Source: Cladochytrium replicatum
Lineage: Eukaryota; Chytridiomycota; Chytridiomycetes; Cladochytriales; Cladochytriaceae
Assembly (NCBI GenBank): GCA_025526935.1
Contig: JAHLKD010000099.1
Location: 124,001 to 188,000 of the forward strand
DNA: 64,000 bases
Direction of reading: 5' to 3'
Position numbers and translations under genes: made by a program. This document shows positions 1 through 10,984 of this stretch, piece by piece. The notes under the pieces were generated by a model that was not told where the DNA came from, made no database searches, and saw only the letters and a program-made list of their open reading frames with translations. Numbering within the stretch: position 1 is the stretch's first letter; each line of letters starts with the position of its first letter.

Positions 1-1
1 G

Positions 2-556
2 CCAGCAGTATACGTCATGCAGATGCTGAACCTCACTGCACATGAGCAACTCGATTTGAAGAAGGCAATGAAGACAAAAGGTCTCGTAGTAACCCACGTA
101 AAGAACTCCATATTCGACCGCGCGATCCGAGACACGCAGAAGGGGCCCTCAAAATCCATGCGGGTGCTTCGAAACATGCTGGTCGGGGAATGTGCCGTTG
201 CATTTCCGAGGGACATTGGTGACGGTTCGAAACCTGTCGATCAGGTCAACACCACCGGAGACTTGTTGGACGTTTTGAAGAAATTTTCGCCCAAAGTAAT
301 GCTTGTGGGAGGCAAGCTGGACACGGATTATCTTGGCTCCGAGTCGCTTGCAGATGTCAGGAAAATGAGGAGCTTGGAACAGCTTCGATCGGACCTACTG
401 GGCTTGCTACAGCAGCCGGCTGCTTCACTCGCTGGAGTTTTGGAGCAAACGAAGCCGCACTATTTGATCTACATTCTTAACCATCACAGCTCGAATTTGT
501 ACTTCTTGCTGGACCAGCATGCAAGAAATTTGAAAGGAGGAGATTCCAACCAATAG
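2..556 (+). CDS. mitochondrial large-subunit ribosomal protein uL10m (L10 family), 5' partial
   Basis: The frame is open to the left window edge, so the true start lies upstream. The visible part aligns with the L10 family: the segment after the first methionine has the pattern L-K-K-A-M-x-x-x-G-L-x-V-T-x-V-K-N-S-x-F-D, then a short A-V-A-F stretch, then V-G-G-K-L-D, and a helix with L-L-G-L-L-Q-Q-P-A-x-S-L near the C-terminus. L10 forms the base of the ribosomal stalk. The absence of the acidic eukaryotic P0 C-terminus and the bacterial-like G-K-L-D/L-L-Q-P-A pattern point to the mitochondrial protein (yeast Mrpl11 type). The stop is TAG at 554-556. The next gene on the other strand ends at 633, so the two are tail to tail. 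Confident of the family; the mitochondrial assignment is an inference. Confidence 0.8.
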   Translation, partial: PAVYVMQMLNLTAHEQLDLKKAMKTKGLVVTHVKNSIFDRAIRDTQKGPSKSMRVLRNMLVGECAVAFPRDIGDGSKPVDQVNTTGDLLDVLKKFSPKVMLVGGKLDTDYLGSESLADVRKMRSLEQLRSDLLGLLQQPAASLAGVLEQTKPHYLIYILNHHSSNLYFLLDQHARNLKGGDSNQ

Positions 557-632
557 AAAACTTATAATGGCAAATGCACGGGAGTTCAAAATGGATGTGA
601 TACACACTAAAAAAGCGCACAAGAGTGGGTTT

Positions 633-1690
633 TTATCGCATCAATCCACCGAAAACTTTCTTCATTGCGTCGCGCGCGAACGGAATGTAGCTACGAATGG
701 ACACAGGTTAGAGTTGTCGAAATATTGCGTGAGTTTAATCTGGGTACCTTGCCGAATACCACTGTGAATGGATGGGAGACAAGATAAGCTTCAGAACTAT
801 AACTGCAACAACGACTTACAAAGAGAGCACAGTATTGCACAAGGACGCAAACAAGGACCAGAATGGCATTACCCAGCTAGAATGATATTTAGACAAGCCA
901 TTTGGCATCACAGCAGCCTAGCCTACCAATATTGCGACTAGAAAAGTAACAACCATGGCGGCGAGAAAGATAATTGTGGCCACAAGGCGAGTTGGATCGA
1001 ACATTTTCTAAGAATGCGCTGTTCAGATCTGTCCCGAATCAGCAAAATCAAAAATACCTTCAACTGAGTGAGGAACCCAACTAGGAAGCCAGTGGCAACA
1101 AGTGAGATAATGTTGCCGAAAGTGTAGAGCACGGCGAAGCCTGCTGCGCTGATAGCAAGAAGGAGGAACGACTAGATTGAACTTAGCAAAAACGACTTTT
1201 GAAGAACTGTCGACACAAACCAGAACGCTGATGACAAAACCAGTCACCATGCAGATCCCTAGCATATTTTTTCATCAAGTGCCATTCACAGCAAACAAGT
1301 GTCAGAACACCCACCGAAACCGTAGAGACGCTGCTTCCTTGTGAGTTGAAATCCTCCACACATCTAGGTTCATGAACTCAATCATTCTGCAATCAATGAT
1401 TCATTGATCTTTAACACCTCCTCCAGTCCATCACTGGATCCTGCACCCGGTAAGAAGTCGGTGATAGCCATTTTCTGCTGCTTTGCGTCGTTCCTTGCGA
1501 AGTACTGAGTGGACGTCCCCCAGCCACAACTAGCCGCGTGTGAAGATGTCTGTACTTGGGTCCACCAATCGCCTTTTGAGGATTTCAGGGAGGACAGGAA
1601 GAACGATAATGTGGTAGCTCGATCAAGGTCGCGTGGAGCATCAACTGGACCGACGAGCAAATCCGTTGCTTCGCTTGCTTGTGAATGATC
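633..1690 (-). CDS. SFT2: SFT2-like Golgi membrane protein (vesicle transport)
   Basis: Multi-exon gene; exons read 5' to 3' on the minus strand. The N-terminal exon lies near 1660-1420, then R-K-Q-R-L-Y-G-F-G near 1340, L-Y-T-F-G-N-I-I-S-L near 1130, the diagnostic M-F-D-P-T-R-L-V-A-T at about 1000, and a last exon (690-633) reading Y-I-P-F-A-R-D. Exons 927-1007, 820-876, 749-762 and 633-690 join in phase with GT-AG introns of 50-58 nt. Four hydrophobic segments match the Sft2 domain, a tetraspan protein acting in fusion of endosome-derived vesicles with the Golgi. The splice between the second and third transmembrane exons (near 1150-1210) and the first ATG could not be fixed: the N-terminal frame meets a stop near 1705, so a small upstream exon is likely. 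Confidence 0.8.
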
Positions 1691-1699
1691 GGGATAATA

Positions 1700-2321
1700 A
1701 GGTCATTGAGGCAAATACAGGAGAGAATCCTTTTAACCGCCAATGATGGAGTTTCTGGGGCTGTTGAATCTCAGGATAGGAACGTTCAACCCGAACACAA
1801 GCTGAACCTTTTGAAAACTGGGTTCGACAGACAGACACTTGCATCGACGTTTGGTGATTCTCAAACATCATTGAGCAAGCCATCCCACAAGCTGACTTTC
1901 TTCAGACAAAGGAGGCCGCTGTTAATCCGGAAGCTGCTTCAGACACAACCAAAGTTTCATAAGTCGGATCAGAGCAGAACGCAAAAGTGGCGGTATCGCT
2001 TGACGCCAACTACACACCATTCTTCGCAAGCAAAACCGAAAATGTCAAGATTGGACGACGTAGCGTACAAAATGGGCTTTCTGTAAGTGAGGACGGTCTA
2101 AACTCCAAGAGTGTCGGGAAACGTGGGAGTATAGGAAACTAGCCCAAATCCCCAAACCTACAACACCGAAATCAAAGACAGCTTCAACACCACCTTGGCT
2201 CAGGGAAAGCAACAAGAAGATTTCGCCAAAACAAACGTCACAGCAACCCAGAAAGAATATAGAAAGTGAAGGTCGGTATGCTGACGATGAGGTTGAGGTA
2301 GATGAAGCAATTGTGGCATAG
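1700..2321 (+). other. possible small gene of unknown function, model unresolved
   Basis: The last exon-like stretch (about 2170-2321, stop TAG at 2319-2321) is lysine/proline-rich, then acidic (Y-A-D-D-E-V-E-V-D-E). This looks coding and follows a good intron candidate that starts with gtaagtgag at 2084. Upstream the reading frame is ambiguous: two forward frames are partly open and no single model joins cleanly. I recognise no family. It lies between SFT2 (head side) and the mS38 gene. Confidence 0.25.
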
Positions 2322-2453
2322 AATGAATGTATCAATTACCTAATATTTGTAAACATTTGCTGTTGAACTTGCTTAACAATCGGGTCCTATCGTCATTGTT
2401 AGGGTTCTCGCATCCGCTAGGGTTCTCTCCCACGCCACCCGTTCTTTCTCAAC

Positions 2454-3528
2454 ATGCTTCCCAGGCGTTGGGCTTCATCGTTCAGGGCCGTCCAGTCTGC
2501 CGGGCGTGCCGGCTCTCACCTGTGCCAACAGCGCTTCCACATCACCATCGGTCCGTTTGCTGAATCTCCCCTCCTTCGCCCCTTCTCGTCATCATCATCC
2601 CTATTCAAGAAAAACGCTGATTTGGTCGATGTCGATGCCCAACCACAGAAGGAATTCGACAACGCAATCACAAACAACGGTGCCACCGCAGTTTCTGCAA
2701 TGGATGAGGAAGCGCGGTTTTCGGACGATCAATCAGTGGCAAAGTCGTTTCCAGTGAGGTCACTTGCGGGTTGCTGGGATTCGGAGGAGGCTCACGATGC
2801 GTTTTTCGCTGGGCATCGTCCACTGTTGAGCGATTCGGCTTTCCCCGGTGGCGTAGATGCTGAGCTGGGGCAGCCGGTGGGAGGGTATCAAGGACATTAC
2901 TATAAATCGGCTGTGGTGTTTGTGAAGGAGGTTCATGAGTCTGCAGAGGAGAGCAAAAGGATTCGGAACCAAAGTACAAATGATCCCCCAACAAGCGTAC
3001 AAGTGGATATTCTCGGAAGGAATACAGTGCCCGGTGATCGGATTTTCTCTTCTTGGGCAGAGTATGGTATGTTTTTTTTAAGTTCTTCTTCGTTGTAGGT
3101 TGTACTAACCTGTGATTTTCCGAGTAGTCCGCTATCATGACGAGTATGCAAAGATTTTCAACACTTTCACACCCTTCTCACCCCCTCCAACCGTGGACCT
3201 GTCATCATTGCATAAAAATGCAGTAAATACTGCTATGGCAACACAGCAACCATCCACCACCTCGCAAACTCCCTCAAACAACTCCCCTCAGCCCGTCTCG
3301 GAAGAAGAATTTTCGATTCTTCTCGTGTCTTCCGATCGCCAACACATCCCTGTTGATGTGCCAAAAGCACCCAACGAGGGTATGCACGCTATCAGTATTC
3401 AAAAACGTCGAAAGAAGAAGATGAACAAACATAAGTGGAAGAAGAGGAGGAAGGCTGTGCGCGATTCCACACGCTACAACCCTGAGAGAAGGAGGAAGGG
3501 TGGAATCGTAAGGGAGAAGCAGGAGTAA
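2454..3528 (+). CDS. mitochondrial small-subunit ribosomal protein mS38 (AURKAIP1/Cox24 family)
   Basis: Two exons, 2454-3066 and 3128-3528, joined in phase across a 61-nt GT-AG intron with a ctaac branch-like site; 337 residues. The first 50 residues are rich in R, S and A and lack acids, as in a mitochondrial targeting peptide. The C-terminus carries the diagnostic basic motif K-R-R-K-K-K-M-N-K-H-K-W-K-K-R-R-K followed by a lysine/arginine tail. In this family (human AURKAIP1, yeast Qri5/Cox24) that helix sits in the mitochondrial small-subunit rRNA. The family is conserved only in this C-terminal segment, which agrees with the unrecognisable middle. The ATG at 2454 is the first in frame and gives the presequence. 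Confidence 0.85.
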
Positions 3529-3703
3529 CCTTTCTATAGCTGGATGAGCTGCTGGCACTGAAATCAATAAACATCATGATCTTGAACAAAGATATTCAGC
3601 AAAATGGTGCTACTAAAACAGCCTGAGCGTGATGCATGCTCGTCAAACTCACGAGCTTCCAAAACAAAACTTCGGTAGGTGAAATTCGCCATATTCGGTT
3701 CTC

Positions 3704-6625
3704 TCATCGTCCAAGGTCGATGAGAGCTTGCATACTGCCCCAATCGAGTATCTTCTTTTCTAGCCAAGCTGTGTTGCCCGTGAAAAAGTCAGGATTAGGA
3801 AATAGCTTCCACAAGGGTACATACCAAAGCTGATTGGTTTTCCCAACATGTCATTGCAGCCAGCATCTAGGGCTTCTTGGCGGTCTTTGGAGGAGGCAGA
3901 ACTCGTGAGAGCAACGATCACAGCAGGCGGCCGCTTCAGCTCTTTTTCCAGCCTTCGAATCTGACGGGTTGCTTCCTATAGCATTCCAGTTCCCATTGAA
4001 GCATGTGCACATTGTTGTGAACTAAGAGGCTCACCACACCATTCGTCACTGGCATTCGAATATCCATCTGTTCCCGAAAACAAAATAATTATTCAATAAA
4101 CCTTCCTTGTCGATTATGAGAGACTTACAAAGATCAAGTGAAACTGCTCCTTTGCAAAAGCGTCCACAGCTTGCTGTCCATCGTCCGCAATCTCGTGCTC
4201 AATATTTGCTTTTTGAAAAAAACGACTCAGTACTGCCTGATTCACCTTATTATCTGTAAGACAGAGATCAGTCCTCGAAGAAATGAGATCACTGACATTT
4301 GTGTACCATCTACAACGAGACATCTGATGGGCGGAGACGGCGTCCTGCTCTCTGGAGCGGCGCTATCCCACTGCCCCTCCCTTGAATTTTCCGATTCCTC
4401 TGAGGCGACGCGCACACGTCGATTGGGAATAAATGTTGATTTACTTGCTTCCACCGCTTCACAATGTGGCCCCGCTTCACCGGCAGACGCATCCAACGTC
4501 TCTTGTTGAACAGCAAGCAACCGGTCTCGAATAGCACCCGCAAAGTCCGCTTCTCTCTCCGTACTCTGACGGGGGAGCTGGAAGTCGTCTGTCGCTACGG
4601 GCTCCCGTGCGGGCGACACGTGCGGGGCCTCAGAGGCTGCTTTGTGCTGGAAAGAAGCAAGGCGGAGATACGATAAGAGTTTGCGTGGGCCTATGGGTTT
4701 CGCGACGGTGAGTGTGTTGAGGTCAACGGAAGGGAACGAGCGTTGAGCGGCCTCGATGAATGAGTGGACAAGGGCCCAGTTACGCAGGTCGGCGAGGAAG
4801 CATACCAGGACATTGGGACGAGGTTGGTTCTGGGTGAGCCGGTAGTTGATCAGCCATGTTAGCTGGTGTTGAGTGATGTTTAAGCGAAGAAAAAGTGACT
4901 GAAAAGAAATGGACTCACAAAATTTGTGTCCTCCTCGATGATGATCATCGTGTCCTGTTTTGCAACGAGCGTTCCAGCAAGAACTTCAGCAAGTTCGTTC
5001 AGCACGTCCTTCGAATTCTTAACGAGGAATGTGACGTTTACCGCGTACTGTAGTGCATCCTCATAGAGATTCTGCCCACACTGAGACACAGGATCCGAGA
5101 TGATCACCAGATGTAACTTTGGAAACGAAAATATGTCGTTCGAGGCTGGATGTGCGGGTTGCTCTTCAGCATCCACAATGTTTTGGATTGATTGGATATC
5201 AATGAAGCGGCGTCCGTTGGACAGACAAGATTCACTGAAAGTCCAGCCGTTGGAGCTCAGAAAACTTGCGAGTTCGGAATTGATCAAGTTGGATGATCCA
5301 GGGCTGAAGAATATGATGTGGCCCGTCAAAATCATTTTGCCCACGCTACTCCCTTCAATCACTCCGAGATGTCTCACTGTATCCGTAGAGCTACCACTTC
5401 CTCCAACTTTTGCTTTTGTTTCTCCGTCGCTTTTGTCGGATGGTTTCATATCGATCACCACCTCTGCATTACATCCGTGCTCCATCGATTCAAAAATATG
5501 ACTCAAAACCTGAATACCACAAACAAAATGAGCAAAGAGCATTCTTTTCAGCACATATTTTCGTACGCATACCAGTAAAAAGCACATCCGCACACAATCT
5601 TCGTCACCCACCATACGCTGTGCGAACAGAAAAGGATGATGCACGGTTATTCCTCCCGTTTCGGAGGCGTATACCGCAAGCAAATCACAAGCATCCTCGA
5701 GCAGTAACCCCACGTCAAACGCAATCCGCCTTTTCCTCATTGTCTCCGCAGCCCTCGAAGTTCCCACCAGCGACGCAATATAGCGCAAATTGAGCGAGGC
5801 GGTGTGCAGTGCTCCGGGGGTTGGAACCACTAGTAGACAGCCCGAAGTTGACGGCTTCTCCAGCTCCGCGCTGCCCTCCTTTGCATCCTCGTATCTCAAA
5901 ATCTCTGGCGGAAGCGCAGTCTGTGGCACATCTCCCAAGAGCTCCATGTACTCCACACAAGCCGTCATGACAGGTGCGTAATTTCCCAGAACGGTAATCC
6001 TTGTCCCGCGCTTGATCAGATCCAGGATCGCCCCAGTACATCGCTCGAGCTGCCCGAGCAGATCCGAAACGCGATGACCGGCGATCAACTCGACATCGAG
6101 AAGTGTCAATTCCTTGCTTTGTGACAACGACGATGAGGACGACGACCGCGAGATCGACACCTCTGACCCCCGCTCGCTAGCTTCAGTGCGTGATTCCTGC
6201 GCGGAGCGCTTGAGCGCTGTGGACAGGAGCGCTTGGTAGTCAATTATTGTCCACGCACTCATGATCGAGAACCATGTCCCCAGTGCCGAGTTGAGGATCG
6301 TGAACAACAAGTCCGAGTTCCAAGACGTTGGGCCAAGTCCGTACACGCTCGCAACGATGACGGAAATGCGTATGAGAAGCACGGAGATGAGAAGCGGAAG
6401 CTCGATGGGTCCGCGGAGTGTGCCGCGGGCGTCGTGACACGTTTGCTGTGCGAGAGCAGTGATGAGTTTCTGCTTCTGCCGGAAGGGTGGGAGTTTGACG
6501 ATGCCGAGTATGACGAGACCTGATCCAGTTGTGACCAAGACGTCCAGTGTTGACATCGAGAGTGTGGGTGTTGACAGGAGCGATTCGCAAGTTGCCAGGA
6601 GGTGCCATGGAATCGCAGGCGACAT
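3704..6625 (-). CDS. SSK1: Ssk1/Mcs4-like response regulator with membrane-anchored pseudo-histidine-kinase region
   Basis: Seven exons (6625-5573, 5509-4919, 4862-4307, 4253-4129, 4067-4035, 3975-3825, 3768-3704) keep one frame for 857 residues. Order: three hydrophobic N-terminal segments (about residues 25-140); a serine-rich linker; a histidine-kinase-like region with L-L-E-D-A-C-D-L-L and a G-D-x-x-C-V-R helix but no visible H-box or G-x-G ATP lid; a degenerate receiver-like fold ending K-P-I-G-P-R-K-L-L; then a full receiver domain. The last has the acidic pair (V-V-D-D-N-K), phosphoacceptor Asp in M-D-I-R-M-P, Thr in A-L-T-S-S and Lys in L-G-K-P-I. It ends with the Ssk1-type W-G-S-M-Q-A-L-I-D. 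Known Ssk1/Mcs4 proteins relay phosphate from Ypd1 to the HOG-type MAPK cascade. The start is 145 bp from the divergent Ras start. Confidence 0.85.
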
Positions 6626-6770
6626 TTTTGGATCTTTGTACAGCCACTACAGAAACCGCGGGTGAGATTCTGACAGGACGCGATTGGCTGGAGGAATTCG
6701 TTGGGCAGGAGGGCTTGGAGCTGATCGCTGGGAATATAAAAGCAAATAAGTAGAACAGAAGAGAAGAAGA
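6626..6770. promoter_or_regulatory. 145-bp shared upstream region of SSK1-like and Ras genes
   Basis: Only 145 bp separate the two divergent start codons (6625 on minus, 6771 on plus), so both 5' UTRs and core promoters must fit or overlap here. A TATA-like gaatataaaa lies about 40 bp upstream of the Ras ATG. No other motif was recognised. Confidence 0.4.
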
Positions 6771-7651
6771 ATGTCGAAAGTCGAGGCTGCGGATGGTCAG
6801 GGGGAGACGCACGATTTGGTAGTTGACGTTCGGGTCGAAGCTCATGCATGCATCATGTTGACCCACACTGCTCACAGGTTGTGGTGGGATCAGGTGGTGT
6901 CGGAAAGTCATGTTTGACGGTACGGTTCCTCAAGGACGAGTTTACAAATGACTACGACCCAACCATCGGTACTATCCTTAACATCCTCACCTCGAAAAGG
7001 TTTAAGATCCTCCCCGTTTCAAATTAGAGGAGAACTATCGAAAATCGATCACTGTAGATAACCAAGCCTGTGTGATCAACATCATCGACACAGCAGGGCA
7101 ACAAGAATACACATCGTTGCGAGGGCAGCATCTCAAGGACGGGAAGGGATTTCTGCTGGTGTGTGCGCTCAACGACCGTGCGACATTCGAGGAGATTGAG
7201 CAGCTACGGGAGCAGATTTTTAGAATAAAGGATACGAAGCGGGTACCCATCATCGTATGCGGCAACAAATGTGTGAGTCGAAGCGAAACTGCAAGGCTGG
7301 TGTGGACCTGTCCATCTTGTTAAATGTTTCTTTCGCAAAAGGATCTTCCTCAAGATCAATTGGAATTCGACGAACCAACACTGCAGACATATTGTACTGG
7401 CGCAAAAGTTCCCTATTTCCTGACGTCCGCTAAAGTGGGTTTGAAAGTCTCAGGCGTATCTAATCACTCACTCAGCGAAATGCACTATAACTCAGGAAAA
7501 CATCAACGTGTCGCAATGCTTTGAGGAGCTTGTCAAAGAGTGTAGGAGGATGGACAACAAAGCGGCAAAAGCCAGCGCGGGGACGGGGAAGAATGCGAAG
7601 AAGAATGTGGGTGGCGGTGGTGCGAAAAAGAAGGGCTGTAATTTGCTTTGA
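6771..7651 (+). CDS. Ras-family small GTPase with C-terminal CNLL prenylation motif
   Basis: Five exons (6771-6818, 6878-6968, 7028-7272, 7342-7434, 7496-7651) give 210 residues. Visible motifs: P-loop G-S-G-G-V-G-K-S, switch I Y-D-P-T-I-E-E-N-Y, switch [10 protein letters not shown] (Gln61 equivalent kept), N-K-C-D and T-S-A-K. The hypervariable tail is lysine-rich and ends C-N-L-L. A terminal leucine predicts geranylgeranylation, as in Rsr1/Rap rather than farnesylated Ras, by the known CaaX rule. It would act at the plasma membrane as a GTP/GDP switch in polarity or growth signalling. Intron 1 falls just before the P-loop. Whether it is Ras1-, Rsr1- or a lineage-specific Ras needs a tree. 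Confidence 0.9.
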
Positions 7652-8121
7652 AGTTTGAGCAGAAGGTTAAGAGTTCTGTTTGTGAGAGGGCAGTTGCAGT
7701 GCGACTGCTTTTCAGCGTCTATTTGATGGACATGATCGTGGTTCTGGTGGAAGGTTTTAGTTTCTATTATATATTAATGTTAATTTCAGAAAGAATATCT
7801 CCAGTCATTTATTGAAAGCTGATCGTACCTTTGATAATACTGGGCCGGCCAAACCAATCTCTTGCTCATATATAAATGTAACTTAGTGCAAACTTTCTGG
7901 GTCGAAAATGCCCACTTTGCACGTTTTGGACCCGGTCGTAAGCTGGAACTGGAATGAACCACGTTAATTGAATTTATGCATTCAATCGACAAGGAGGCAT
8001 GCATGGCAAACAAAATTTTCATTTGAAAAGCAAGTATGGAATTCTTCGATCAGATCTCACGGCCAATACCCCACAGACCGTCAACAGGAGGCGCTCTAAG
8101 CTCATTCATACAATAAAAAAC
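7652..8121. other. intergenic stretch, nothing recognised
   Basis: AT-rich 3' flank of the Ras gene and 5' flank of the duplicated secreted-protein pseudogene. Both strands were read; no coding frame, tRNA or repeat could be supported. Confidence 0.5.
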
Positions 8122-9215
8122 ATGCTTCTACAACTTGGTAAACGTGCAGCCCAGCCAACAGCGGCTGTATCTCAAAACTGATACTACTGCGTTCAGCATA
8201 CACGGAAGCGCTGATCTCTGTTGTCTCCGGCCCCCACCACCCAGGCTCCGACCCAAACTTTGCACGATACGCATGCTCGCTGGATCGAAGTGGAAACCAC
8301 ACTGCACAAAGCAACGCAAGACGGCGGAAACCCATGGATCTACACTCCCATGCCCGATGAAACCGTCTGCTACAAAAGACACCAGGATCTGCGCCGGACT
8401 CGGGACCCACCGCACGATTCTCAAATGCAGCTCAAGTCCGACGCCCGGGGTCAGAGTCTGGCAGACGCGTGCCACAGCGCTGTGGGGGGTTCCTGGCTCT
8501 CGCCCACGTACAGCACCGCGTCGTGCAGCGACCCGGAGATGGTTTACGGCGTCATTGCGGCCGCGTCGGGTCAACCCTTCCGACGAACCCTTTGAGATTT
8601 TCGGCGTGCTGTCGTACGAGCAAGGCTTCAACACGTCGGATCCGACCCAACGAGGAGATTGAAAAGGCGCTCTTTGTGCAGATCTCGATCACGACGGGGC
8701 GGTTTGCATTATGGGATCAGCCCCATGGGCCAACGAAAGGAACGTGTACGTCGGCGCCGTGCCACGGGAGAACAGTCCGACTTTACGCTGTCGAATACGG
8801 GGGGAGGATTTGCGAGCGTCACGGGGACAGAGAAGACGGATCCTGGTACGCTGCCAGAGTTTGAGGATAACTCTTACAGCAGGCTGAAGGGTGTGAACCG
8901 GTCTGTCGAGACTAGATCTGGAGCCGAAACGCTCGACTTGACGGTGCACTGGGCCAACCCTGACGCCGAGTCGCTTGTCCCCACGGTCATGCAGCACTTG
9001 TACCATCCATACCCGTACTCCCTTCGTGTGTTTTTGACTGGGGATCATGAGATGTTTGCTGATATGATGGGCGGGAGGTGACGGCTATAAAGCTCTTCTT
9101 TGTGCCGGATGCGTTTGACGGAGGCCCACGGCAATGAGTATCTTCCGACGGAGCAGCCCCGCGAGCGATCCAAGAACTCACTGCCCAGTTGAAAGGCCCC
9201 AACAAAATGTTCTAA
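8122..9215 (+). pseudogene. decayed tandem copy of the secreted cysteine-rich protein at 9678
   Basis: The sequence matches the intact gene at 9678-10858 over most of its length, including the 16-nt first exon (ATG at 8122, then C-T-T-C-T-A-C-A-A-C-T-T-G before gtaaac), the intron and the signal-peptide exon. It is broken: an extra A in the region equal to the T-A-Q-A-T segment shifts frame near 8310, about 65 bp of the cysteine-rich part are missing near 8360-8400, and further shifts occur near 8560-8650 and 9080. Pieces such as F-E-I-F-G-V-L-S-Y-E-Q-G-F-N-T-S and the terminal region remain readable in different frames. The stop equivalent is at 9213-9215. This is a tandem duplication with loss of one copy. 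Confidence 0.85.
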
Positions 9216-9677
9216 AGTGTGGTCTGTTGATCAATGTTTCTAATTACTGAATTGAAAGCAACTGGCCAAAGTGAACATAACAAGCAATTGGTTACGGGTA
9301 ACCTCTATCTTTACAAAGTTCGACGTTGAAACGCTGGACAAACCTTGAGTAATAATAACAACATACCCCCTTTCTTGATGTCCAGTCACGACAGCGTCGA
9401 TAGAAACCCGACTTAAAGCACCATCGCAAATTCTCGAAAAACCAATCATAAAACTCAACCAAGTTGGTCGAATATAAGCATGCAATCGATCGTCATAAGT
9501 TGAATTACCTCAAAAACATTGAGTCGTCGTTACCCAATCAAGTAAACAGGAAAAACAATGGAGTATGCCAACGATAAGAAACCTTTTTGCTTAAATAAAG
9601 GGGGATTCCCCCTGCACAGAGATCTAGCGTCCCCCTGTACTGCGGTGATCTAAAACATTCTGCGAACCAAAACTAAG
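9216..9677. other. intergenic stretch between the duplicated genes
   Basis: No open frame or repeat was supported here. The last 30 bp hold the 5' flank of the intact copy; similarity between the two copies is clear from the ATG onward. Confidence 0.5.
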
Positions 9678-10858
9678 ATGCTTGTACAACTTGGTAAACG
9701 AGATGCACAAAACACAGCGATTGATTGAAACAAACCTTTTACCTTGATGTCTCAGCACTGACAGCCGCGCTGATCTCTGTTGTCGCCGGCCAGCCTGGTT
9801 CGGACCCAAGCATAGCACAATACGAATGCTCTTTGGACCGACTGGGATACTACACTGCGCAAGCTACGCAAGACGGCGGAGATCAATGGATCTACCTCCC
9901 ATGCCCAGATTTAACTGTCTGTTTTCCCGACTACGCTTGGCCGCTGACACCGTGTCGCCGCCGCAACGAGAACACCTGCCCGCCTGAATACGCAGACACC
10001 CAGATCTGTGGCGGACTGAACACCACGAACTCGATTCTGGAATGTGTTGCAAGTGCGACCCCCGGCACCAAAGTCTGGGAGACTCGCAACTGCGGGACTG
10101 GGAGAGCACTGTGCGGATCACCGGGCACACCAACCTATGGTACCGCTTTGTGCAGTGGCGAAGGCCCATTGTTTGGCGCCATATTCGCAGCTTCGGGTTC
10201 GCCCTTTGAGGAGGACTTTGAGATTTACGGGGTGCTTTCGTTCGAGCAAGGGTTCAACACATCGTTCCGGCTTCTGCCCCGCGAGCAGATCGACAAGGTG
10301 CTTTTTGTAGAGTTCCCTTTGACAGAGGGGCTGTTTAGCATTCTGGGGACGAACACCAAGGCCAACAAGGTGAACCTGTACGTTGGGGCGGTTGCGACGG
10401 GCGAGGACGCCGAATTCACGCTGTCTCCTGAAACGGACGCGTTTGCCATCATCACTGGGACGCAGAAGACGGAGCCTGGGGCGCGACCGGAGTTTGGAAG
10501 GAACTCGTACACAGCGTTGAAGGGCGAGAGCCGGGCCGTGGAGTCAGAGATTTGGAGCTGGAACCCCGAGACACTGGAGTTGACGGCACACTGGACCAAC
10601 CCGGAGGGCGGAGAACCGTTTGTGCCCACGATTGTATTGAATTTGCACCATCCGTACACGTACTTTCCTCGAGTATTTTTGACTGGCAACGCTGAGCTGT
10701 TTGCAGCGACGATGGGAGGGAGGACGACCGTTACCAAACTCTTCTTTGTGCCTGTGGTGCTTGATGGGGGGCCAACGTCGGGAGGATCGTCGGCCAATTC
10801 AGTGCACACATCGATCGGAGCGTTGGCAGCACAGCTGAAAGCCAGCTTCAAGAAGTAA
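9678..10858 (+). CDS. secreted cysteine-rich protein of unknown function
   Basis: Exon 1 (9678-9693) plus exon 2 (9756-10858) across a 62-nt intron give 372 residues. This splice yields a clean signal peptide (M-L-V-Q-L-A-L-T-A-A-L-I-S-V-V-A-G); without it the exon has no ATG. The mature N-terminal part (about residues 20-130) holds ten cysteines, probably disulphide-bonded. The longer C-terminal part has no cysteine and is rich in glycine, threonine and aromatic residues, with motifs such as F-E-Q-G-F-N-T-S and L-H-H-P-Y-T-Y. I do not recognise the family. A frame-broken tandem copy sits directly upstream. GC content is higher than in the flanking spacers. Host-interaction or wall proteins can look like this, but nothing in the sequence proves it. 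Confidence 0.8.
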
Positions 10859-10984
10859 AGAAATAGTGATCTGTGATCTGTGAACTGTGAACTCAACGCA
10901 TAAATAGTTGATAAATATTAATAATTTCAGATTGAGACTATGAAGTCATTGCCATCCTCGTTAAAAACCTTAGCACATGTGAAT

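Noticed and set aside
6240-6911. Long minus-strand frames overlapping the SSK1-like start and the Ras first exons
   Set aside because: They are alternative frames of two well-supported genes and show no family features.
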